A stretch of 64,000 bases of DNA from JAICMB01 sp035295125 (lineage in GTDB: Bacteria; Acidobacteriota; Terriglobia; Bryobacterales; Bryobacteraceae): assembly GCA_035295125.1 (NCBI GenBank), contig DATGJP010000077.1, positions 104,752 to 168,751 of the forward strand. Reading direction: 5' to 3'. Position numbers and translations under genes: made by a program. The notes beneath the pieces are model-generated. The model was not told where the DNA came from, made no database searches, and worked only from the letters and a program-made list of their open reading frames with translations. The first letter of the stretch is position 1. Each line of letters starts with the position of its first letter. Shown here piece by piece: positions 58,712 through 64,000 of the stretch.

Positions 58712-60671
58712 GACACTTTGGATGGTATGCTGCGCCGGCGTGATCGCCCTTGCGTCGGCCGCGAGCGGGGCCGCGGAGGATCGTTCCCCGCGCTCTCGGA
58801 TCAACGTTGATCATTACAATATCGATGCCGATGTAAATCCCCGCACGCAAGCGGTGTCGGCCACCGTTCAAATCCGCTTCGTGCCGCAGGACGACATCAC
58901 AACCGCGGTGTTCGACTTGAACAACGCGCTCAACGTCACTCGCGTCGTCGATGACGGTGGGCGGCAGATCCCGGCTTCGCGCGCCCAGGATCTCGGCATA
59001 CGGCTCAACTTTCCCACAGCCCTTCCCAAGGGCAAGCCGACGTCCGTCACGTTCACATATGACGGCCGCATTACAGGCACCGAGGATTCGCCGGTATACG
59101 GGATCAAGTTCGCCGCCATCCACAACGATTTTGCATACCTGCTGTACCCGGCCCGCTGGTTCCCCATCAACGACTACACCACTGACCGCTATAGTGCCGA
59201 CATTCGAATTAGCGTTCCGGCAGGATTCGAGGTGGTGTGCAGCGGCGATTCGAAAATCGACCGGGGCGGCGATAAGACCGTCTATAACTTCCATTACGAA
59301 AAGCCATCCTTTCCGGGAAGCATCGCTGTGGTGCAGGGTCAGCCCACCAAAGTCACCGCCAACGGTGTGACCAGCACAATCTATTTCCGGAGCAAGGCCA
59401 ACATGGCGCAGGCGTATGGCGATGAGATCGGCAAAGCCATGACGTTCCTCACCAGCATTTACGGCCTTCCGCCGCAGGCCAACCTCACACTTGTAGAAAC
59501 AGAGAATGGGACACCAAACGGCTTCTCCGCGCCGGGCGTGATTTTTCTCTCGCCCAAAGGCATTGGAGACCAGGTCGCCTCGCGTCTGGTTGCGAATCAA
59601 TTGGCCCGGCAGTGGTGGGGAGCGCTGGTGTCTCCGGTGAACCGCAATCATATGTGGCTCGAAAACGGCAACGCCCGATATGCGGAGATGTTGTACATCG
59701 AGCATCTGAACGGTCCGTCGGCGCTTGAGGACGAGGTGCACGACACCTATGTTGCGGCGTTGACAGTCGACAACCCGCCACTGTTCCAATCGGCCCGCTT
59801 GGAGGATTACTCGCCCGAGTATTGGGCCGAGACAGCAAGCAAGGGTGCGGCCGTGCTGCACATGTTGCGCGGCGTGGTCGGCGATAAGAATTTCTTCCAG
59901 TTGATGAAGTCCTTCCCGGAGCAGCACGCCTGGGGTTCTGTGACGACGGAAGATTTCCGCAAGCTTGCCGAGCAGATCTCCGGCGAGAACCTGCAGTACT
60001 TCTTCCTGCAATGGATCGAGTCAACCGGTGCGCCCGAGTTTAAGTTGGAGTACACCGTATTCCGGACCCAAAAGGGCTTCCGTGTAATGGGAAAGATCTC
60101 CCAGGACCTCGATACGTTCCACATGCCGGTGGACATTAAGATCGAAACCGAGGGAAATCCCGAGGAGAAGCGCGTCGATGTAGTCGGCACTTCGTCGGAG
60201 TTCTCAATTGATACTTTCGGCAAGCCCAAGAGTGTCACGATCGATCCGGGCGGCCGCGTCCTCCGTTTCAACCCCACTATGCGGGTAGCGGTGGCGATTC
60301 GCCGCGGTGAGCAGTTTGCGGAAGTCGGCGAGTTTGGCGATGCGTTGAAGGAGTACCAGAAGGCGCTGGATGTGCACCGCAACAGTTCGCTTGCCCACTA
60401 TCGGGTGGGTGAACTCTTCTTCCTGCAGAACAACTATCAATCCGCTGCCAACGAGTTTCGCGAAGCGTTGAACGGCGATCTCGATCCCAAATGGACTGAG
60501 GTTTGGGCTCACATCAACCTGGGCGAGATCTTCGACGTCACGGGGCAACGGGACCGCGCGGTGAACGAATACAACCATGCTGTGCGTACGCGGGATAACA
60601 CTCAGAACGCCCAGGAAATCGCAGCTAAGTACCTCAAACAACCTTACGAGCGCAAAACCAACGGGATTTAG
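58701..60671 (+). CDS. Secreted M1-peptidase-fold protein without the zinc site, with C-terminal TPRs
   Basis: The 656-aa protein has a signal peptide (MLRRTLWMVCCAGVIALA…). Residues ~40–230 are a beta-rich M1 N-terminal domain, ~240–400 the thermolysin-like domain, and ~545–650 three TPR helix pairs (AIRRGEQFAEVGEFGDALKEYQKAL, LAHYRVGELFF). The zinc motif HExxH reads N299-Q-L-A-R303, with the following QWWG kept. The third ligand, normally in NEGFA, reads ENGNA. The GxMEN exopeptidase motif is also gone. It is therefore probably inactive as a peptidase and may act as a binding protein. AGAGGA precedes the ATG; it overlaps lpxB by 11 bp. Confidence 0.85.
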   Translation: MLRRTLWMVCCAGVIALASAASGAAEDRSPRSRINVDHYNIDADVNPRTQAVSATVQIRFVPQDDITTAVFDLNNALNVTRVVDDGGRQIPASRAQDLGIRLNFPTALPKGKPTSVTFTYDGRITGTEDSPVYGIKFAAIHNDFAYLLYPARWFPINDYTTDRYSADIRISVPAGFEVVCSGDSKIDRGGDKTVYNFHYEKPSFPGSIAVVQGQPTKVTANGVTSTIYFRSKANMAQAYGDEIGKAMTFLTSIYGLPPQANLTLVETENGTPNGFSAPGVIFLSPKGIGDQVASRLVANQLARQWWGALVSPVNRNHMWLENGNARYAEMLYIEHLNGPSALEDEVHDTYVAALTVDNPPLFQSARLEDYSPEYWAETASKGAAVLHMLRGVVGDKNFFQLMKSFPEQHAWGSVTTEDFRKLAEQISGENLQYFFLQWIESTGAPEFKLEYTVFRTQKGFRVMGKISQDLDTFHMPVDIKIETEGNPEEKRVDVVGTSSEFSIDTFGKPKSVTIDPGGRVLRFNPTMRVAVAIRRGEQFAEVGEFGDALKEYQKALDVHRNSSLAHYRVGELFFLQNNYQSAANEFREALNGDLDPKWTEVWAHINLGEIFDVTGQRDRAVNEYNHAVRTRDNTQNAQEIAAKYLKQPYERKTNGI

Positions 60672-60682
60672 CGGCGCCGGGC

Positions 60683-60712
60683 TGTTCAATAAAATATTTC
60701 TGCAACGATAAT
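60683..60712 (+). promoter_or_regulatory. Possible promoter for cysC
   Basis: TGTTCA (60683–60688) and GATAAT (60707–60712) are 18 bp apart. The -10 lies 23 bp before the TTG start of the APS kinase gene. Confidence 0.35.
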
Positions 60713-60735
60713 GCCCGTTTCGGGTTCAATACGGT

Positions 60736-61281
60736 TTGAGCGATTCTTTTAATGGAAGCCGGCCCGGGCTTACTGTGTGGTTTACAGGCCTGAGTTCGGC
60801 GGGTAAAACCACCATCAGTAAGGGCGTCTACGAGCGGATGATCGCCTCCGGCCGCCGCGTGGAGCTGCTCGACGGCGACGAAGTGCGCCGTCATCTCTCC
60901 AAAGACCTCGGATTCACTAAACAGGACCGCGACGAAAATATCAGGAGAATAGGTTCCCTCGCCGCCAACCTTAATAGTAGTGGCGTGGTGGCTCTGGTGT
61001 CCGTGATTTCTCCCTATCGCGCTGTCCGCGACGAAGTGCGTTCACGGATCGGAAACTTCGTCGAGGTCTATGTAAATGCCCCGCTCGAGGTATGCGAATC
61101 GCGCGACGTGAAGGGGCTTTACAGAAAGGCTCGTGCCGGAGAATTACACGGGTTTACAGGCATTGACGATCCTTATGAGCACCCCATAGCGCCGGACCTC
61201 GAATGCCGCACCGACCGTGAATCTGTGGCGGAGAGTGTGGAGAAAGTGTTGAAGGGAATCGAACCTTGGTTGAAACCGTAA
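60736..61281 (+). CDS. cysC: Adenylyl-sulfate (APS) kinase
   Basis: A 181-aa APS kinase that makes PAPS from APS and ATP. GLTVWFTGLSSAGKTT has the P-loop, LLDGDEVRRHLSKDLGFT the APS-binding DGD, and DRDENIRRIGSLA and VSVISPYRAVRDEVR the lid and strand motifs. SRDVKGLYRKARAGEL and FTGIDDPYEHP complete the family order. The length is normal. The start is a TTG at 60736 with no ATG available in frame before a stop. ATP sulfurylase (CysN/CysD or Sat) is not in the window. It overlaps the sulfotransferase gene by 16 bp, so PAPS is probably made for that enzyme. Confidence 0.94.
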   Translation: MSDSFNGSRPGLTVWFTGLSSAGKTTISKGVYERMIASGRRVELLDGDEVRRHLSKDLGFTKQDRDENIRRIGSLAANLNSSGVVALVSVISPYRAVRDEVRSRIGNFVEVYVNAPLEVCESRDVKGLYRKARAGELHGFTGIDDPYEHPIAPDLECRTDRESVAESVEKVLKGIEPWLKP

Positions 61282-62291
61282 TCACAAGGCAGGCGCCCCG
61301 CCCCGTCAGAAATGTCACCCCAGCCATTGCCAAGCCGGTAGCCCCTGGTCCAAATTTCTTTTTGATCGGGGCTCCCAAATGCGGTACCACGGCGATGCAC
61401 GAGTTTTTGCGAGAGCATCCGGACATTTTCATACCGCAACAGAAGGAGCTGCATTTTTACGGCGCCGATTTGCGGGGATTGTCCGCCACCGCTTCCCCCC
61501 AGCATCACGCGGAGTTGTTCGCTTCTGTCAATGGCGAGAAACGCATCGGAGAGACGTGCATTTGGGCTCTGTACTCCAAAAGCGCCGCGCAGGAGATTCG
61601 CGCGGCGGTACCGGGCGCGAAGATTGTGGTCATGCTGCGGAACCCCGTCGACATGATCTATTCCCTTTACCATGAGCTGCTGTTCTGGGACATGGAACAG
61701 GCGGTAACATTCGAACGTGCCTTGGCCCTGGAGACTTTGCGCAAGAGGGGCCGCTCGCTGCCGGTTACCGTGGAGCCGCGCGAGTGTTTCTATTACCGCG
61801 ATGTTGGCGCCTTCTCGGGGCAACTGGAGCGGTATTACAACGCGTTTGGCAAAGACGCGGTTCACGTCATCCTGTTCGAGGATCTCAAGCAGAACAATGC
61901 CAAAGTCTATGAGGACCTGGTGACCTTCCTCGGTGTCGATCCTCACTTTCGGCCTGAGTTCCGGTTTATCAATCCCAGTAAACGAGTCCGGTCGGTGATG
62001 CTGCGCAATTGGATGCGTCGTCCCAACTTCTTTCTCAAGCTGGCAATACGCGCATTGATTCCAAACGCCCGGTGGAGAAAGCAACTGGGCGAACGGGTGT
62101 CCCAATGGAACGTCGGCTTCGGCCCCGTCGAGCCGATGAATCCTCGGCTTCGGCGGGAGCTTCAAGCGCACTTTACGCCGGAAGTTGATCGTTTGGGAAA
62201 TCTCCTGGGGCGCGACCTTCGGCATTGGGTCATGCCCCAAGCAGCGAGCCGCGGAGAAGGTTTTCCTACTTTGCAAATCGCCGGACACTGA
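61266..62291 (+). CDS. PAPS-dependent sulfotransferase
   Basis: A 341-aa sulfotransferase. FFLIGAPKCGTTAMHEFL is the 5'-phosphosulfate loop, and KIVVMLRNPVDMIYSLYHELL is the 3'-phosphate-binding motif. ERYYNAFGKDAVHVILFEDL follows in the usual place. The Cys in PKCGTT replaces the usual Ser of the loop, as often happens in bacterial members. It has no signal peptide or membrane span. It should sulfate a sugar, lipid or protein in the cytoplasm. The start codon is a TTG at 61266, inside the end of cysC. The substrate is unknown. Confidence 0.9.
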   Translation: MVETVITRQAPRPVRNVTPAIAKPVAPGPNFFLIGAPKCGTTAMHEFLREHPDIFIPQQKELHFYGADLRGLSATASPQHHAELFASVNGEKRIGETCIWALYSKSAAQEIRAAVPGAKIVVMLRNPVDMIYSLYHELLFWDMEQAVTFERALALETLRKRGRSLPVTVEPRECFYYRDVGAFSGQLERYYNAFGKDAVHVILFEDLKQNNAKVYEDLVTFLGVDPHFRPEFRFINPSKRVRSVMLRNWMRRPNFFLKLAIRALIPNARWRKQLGERVSQWNVGFGPVEPMNPRLRRELQAHFTPEVDRLGNLLGRDLRHWVMPQAASRGEGFPTLQIAGH

Positions 62292-62745
62292 ACGCCACCG
62301 GAAGTCCGATCGTAACCATATGCACTCCCAGCCCTAGAAGCAGGTCTTTCAGTGTGTAAGGCCCTCGGGCGTGTAACGCAGAGAGCGGCAGGACGACCAG
62401 ATTCATTACATTTTCGACGATGGCGCCATAGGCCAGGCCGCATACCAGCGGATGCTCCGTCAGGAAACGCAGTCTGCGGCTTGCGCCGTAGTAAATGGCT
62501 GTCACCGAAAACGCGATGAAGAAGTGAAGAAGGATGCCCAGGATGTAGATGGGTGGGCCGCCGTGAAGAACCTGGCGTCCCAGAAGGGCCGCCGCGACGA
62601 CGCGCCACACCCGAAACCCGAACAGGATGGTGGCTTGTGCAAAGTCCAAAGTTCCGGCAATCAGGCCGCCCGCCGCAATTGCAGTTAAGGCATTCGTTCT
62701 CCCGGTTGCCGCCAAGGCTGAAGCTGCAGTCATAGTAGCTTGCAC
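62266..62745 (-). CDS. Small four-helix membrane protein (YagU/DUF1440-like)
   Basis: The 159-aa protein has four transmembrane segments: GGLIAGTLDFAQATILFGF, LGILLHFFIAFSVTAIYYGA, GLAYGAIVENVMNLVVLPL and a last one near GLGVHMVTIGLPVAF. GLIAGTLD, HFFIAF and PLSALHA resemble uncharacterised DUF1440/YagU-type proteins. It overlaps the convergent sulfotransferase gene by 26 bp. It is divergent from the winged-helix gene with 99 bp between starts that contain the CTGAA repeats, so it may share that control region. Confidence 0.7.
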   Translation of the reverse strand: MQATMTAASALAATGRTNALTAIAAGGLIAGTLDFAQATILFGFRVWRVVAAALLGRQVLHGGPPIYILGILLHFFIAFSVTAIYYGASRRLRFLTEHPLVCGLAYGAIVENVMNLVVLPLSALHARGPYTLKDLLLGLGVHMVTIGLPVAFSVRRFAK

Positions 62746-62771
62746 GATAGCCGGAAAACGTCCGCTAAGTC

Positions 62772-62823
62772 CTGAAAAGTGGTCTGAAACAGTCTGAATC
62801 GCCCTGAAATCTGTTGCTATAAT
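62772..62823 (+). promoter_or_regulatory. Four CTGAA direct repeats ahead of a consensus -10
   Basis: CTGAA occurs at 62772, 62784, 62794 and 62804, spaced 12, 10 and 10 bp, i.e. about one helix turn. TATAAT lies at 62818–62823, 22 bp before the ATG at 62845, with no -35 consensus where the repeats end. The repeats cover the expected -35 region, as in OmpR/PhoB-type activated promoters. Confidence 0.65.
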
Positions 62824-62844
62824 CGGTCAACTCGCTGATCCTCG

Positions 62845-63726
62845 ATGGAACATCCGACCGCGGCAATGCTTCGTATCGGCGCCTGGTGCGTCAACCCGAC
62901 GTCCGGTCAATTATCGCGGGATGGCGAGACCGCCCGCCTCGACGTGCGGAGCATGCGGCTCTTGATGTCCCTCGCTGAGCGGCCGGGTGAGGTGGTCAGT
63001 ATAGATGACCTGCTCAACCAGGTCTGGCCGGGGGTCGCCGTTACGCCGGACTCGGTCTATCAGGCGGTAGCGTCGCTGCGGCGTTTGCTCGGCGATGACC
63101 CCAAAAGTCCTTCCTACATTGCCACCGTTCCGCGCCTGGGTTATCGGATGATCGCGCCGGTCAGCCCATGGACCAACGGCACCGCAGTGTCCTCTGACGC
63201 TCCCGTCCTGAAGGGAAGCAAGAACCGCTGGCTGTTATGGGCCGGTGCGGCTGTGGCATGTGTCGGAATCATCATAGCCGCCTGGTTGATCTATGCCGGG
63301 GTAGCAAACAAACGGCGTGCGGCCGCGCCGACCAATACCTCTATCGCCGTGCTTCCGTTTCTCGACCTGACCGCGAAAATGGCCGAAGAAGAATTCGCCG
63401 ACGGTATGACCGAGGAATTGATCGACAAGCTGAGCAAGATCCCCGGCCTTCGCGTGCCGCCCCCCACTGCGTCGTTCTATTTCAAAGGGAAGCATAAGGC
63501 TATACCCGATATCGCCAAGACCCTGGGTGTCGTCTATCTGCTTGACGGGAGCGTGCGCAAATCGGGAGATCGCGTGCGTATCGCGGCGCGATTGGTACGC
63601 GCCGAGAATGGCTACGTCATCTGGACGGAAACCTACGACCGTCCATGGGGAGATGCGTTGAAGGTTCAGGATGACATCGCGGGGCAGGTGACAAAGGCTC
63701 TCCGGGCATCCATTTCGACGCGATAA
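62845..63726 (+). CDS. CadC-type membrane regulator with TolB/FlgO-like tail
   Basis: The 293-aa protein has an N-terminal OmpR/PhoB-type winged helix (residues ~8–105: LDVRSMRLLMSLAERPGEVVSIDDLLNQVWPG, YQAVASLRRLLGDDPKSPSYIATVPRLGYRM). A transmembrane helix follows (LLWAGAAVACVGIIIAAWLIY), then an extracytoplasmic TolB N-like domain (IAVLPFLDLTAKMAEEEFADGMTEELIDKLSKIPGLRV, LLDGSVRKSGDRVRI). This is the layout of acid- or ligand-sensing CadC-like regulators. The gene stops after this domain, whereas many relatives continue with TPRs. Its own promoter region carries the CTGAA repeats. Confidence 0.88.
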   Translation: MEHPTAAMLRIGAWCVNPTSGQLSRDGETARLDVRSMRLLMSLAERPGEVVSIDDLLNQVWPGVAVTPDSVYQAVASLRRLLGDDPKSPSYIATVPRLGYRMIAPVSPWTNGTAVSSDAPVLKGSKNRWLLWAGAAVACVGIIIAAWLIYAGVANKRRAAAPTNTSIAVLPFLDLTAKMAEEEFADGMTEELIDKLSKIPGLRVPPPTASFYFKGKHKAIPDIAKTLGVVYLLDGSVRKSGDRVRIAARLVRAENGYVIWTETYDRPWGDALKVQDDIAGQVTKALRASISTR

Positions 63727-63779
63727 TCCACGCCGCAGGATGTGGAAGGCTGAAGTCGGCTGGCAGCCCATGGCAGAAG

Positions 63780-63879
63780 TCGGGTAGTCTGAATACCTGC
63801 CACCTTGGCTCGCAACCTGTTGAGCCGTAAAGGTGGCGCAGGCGGTTTCGCCTGCGCAAAGGCGGGTTAACAACCCGCC
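63780..63879 (+). repeat. Fullest copy of the hairpin repeat
   Basis: The core GCGCAGGCG / GTTT / CGCCTGCGC spans 63836–63857. A second hairpin GGCGGGTT / AAC / AACCCGCC spans 63861–63879. GGCTC…GAGCC lies upstream near 63806–63826, preceded by AAGTCGGG (63777–63784). The same order, with changes, is found on the minus strand at 29515–29590. Confidence 0.8.
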
Positions 63880-63955
63880 GCTGGACTTTGGCCCTTCACT
63901 AGATAAAACAACATTCCTGTAAGTTTCTGTTGCAGGCCGGCCGTTTTTATGTTAT

Positions 63956-63971
63956 CTAGTTATATGACTAG
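63956..63971 (+). promoter_or_regulatory. CTAGT–ACTAG palindrome before the last gene start
   Basis: CTAGT (63956–63960), six bases TATATG, ACTAG (63967–63971), just 5 bp before the ATG at 63977. The half-sites equal those over the GntR promoter at 32989–33000, though with a longer spacer. Confidence 0.4.
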
Positions 63972-63976
63972 TTAGC

Positions 63977-64000
63977 ATGAAAGGACCTCTTTCCCATGGG
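63977..64000 (+). CDS. Start of an unknown gene cut by the window end
   Basis: ATG at 63977 is followed by Lys-Gly-Pro-Leu-Ser-His-Gly and then the window ends. A palindromic site sits right before it and no SD is visible. Too short to name. Confidence 0.3.

Noticed and set aside
58506..60011. 501-residue open frame on the minus strand opposite lpxB and the M1-like gene
   Set aside because: Antisense shadow of two clear genes; no recognisable domain or start signal.

Overview
The window reads as a piece of chromosome from an Acidobacteriota bacterium, probably of the Bryobacterales/Solibacter group. This placement is inference from gene content: MacB/FtsX-type permeases of the acidobacterial (ADOP) kind, one paired with a PadR regulator; a DUF1800–DUF1501 secretion pair; a Sortilin/BNR-repeat giant protein; a CadC-type regulator with a TolB-like tail; HpnE for hopanoids; LpxB (so a Gram-negative envelope); and an ImuA–ImuB–DnaE2 mutagenesis cassette. 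No rRNA, tRNA, CRISPR array, phage or insertion sequence was recognised. GC content is high and even, and genes are tightly packed with many 1–17 bp overlaps.

Layout. 1–5350 (+) is the end of a surface-polysaccharide cluster: a partial beta-helix protein, a GT2 glycosyltransferase, a GT4–polysaccharide deacetylase fusion and a second deacetylase. It converges on an NtrC-type regulator and a soluble histidine kinase (5317–7517, –). Next come a large FAD/Fe-S oxidoreductase (–), a three-gene YqjD/YqjE-like membrane-stress operon, a GH15 glucoamylase-like enzyme and a short-chain dehydrogenase (+). A mandelate-racemase/enolase-superfamily enzyme and a DUF1275 membrane protein follow (–).

17062–22243 (+) is a three-subunit formate dehydrogenase operon. 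Its catalytic subunit is interrupted by an in-frame TGA at 17638–17640. The alignment context and a stem-loop with an AGTCT loop right after it identify the TGA as a selenocysteine codon. The operon is catalytic subunit, four-cluster ferredoxin subunit with a membrane tail, then an NrfD-type membrane subunit.

22339–36246 is a mixed region of secreted and regulatory genes: a QC-like M28 protein, two alpha/beta hydrolase-fold proteins (one lacking its nucleophile), the BNR protein, AraC and VOC genes, a PEP mutase/isocitrate lyase-type enzyme, a GntR–slipin operon, and the DUF1800–DUF1501 pair. 36381–44846 (+) holds a GT39 transferase, an ADOP permease, an outer-membrane MetA-like protein and two chemoreceptors. 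44969–50136 (+) is imuA–imuB–dnaE2, with a repeat mosaic between imuB and dnaE2. 50133–54414 (–) is an ADOP–PadR pair and an unknown secreted protein. 54610–63726 covers a 37-residue membrane peptide, HpnE, a small asparaginase, LpxB, an M1-peptidase-fold protein with its zinc site lost, an APS kinase–sulfotransferase pair, and a winged-helix regulator.

Two themes run through the window. A mosaic hairpin repeat family recurs at five places, one of them inside the imuB reading frame. Several promoters place their -10 element only about 8–11 bp before the start codon, which suggests leaderless messages. I do not see one single new defence or biosynthetic system. The strongest observations are the selenoprotein formate dehydrogenase, two predicted pseudoenzymes, the repeat-in-imuB event and the CTGAA repeat array before the winged-helix gene.
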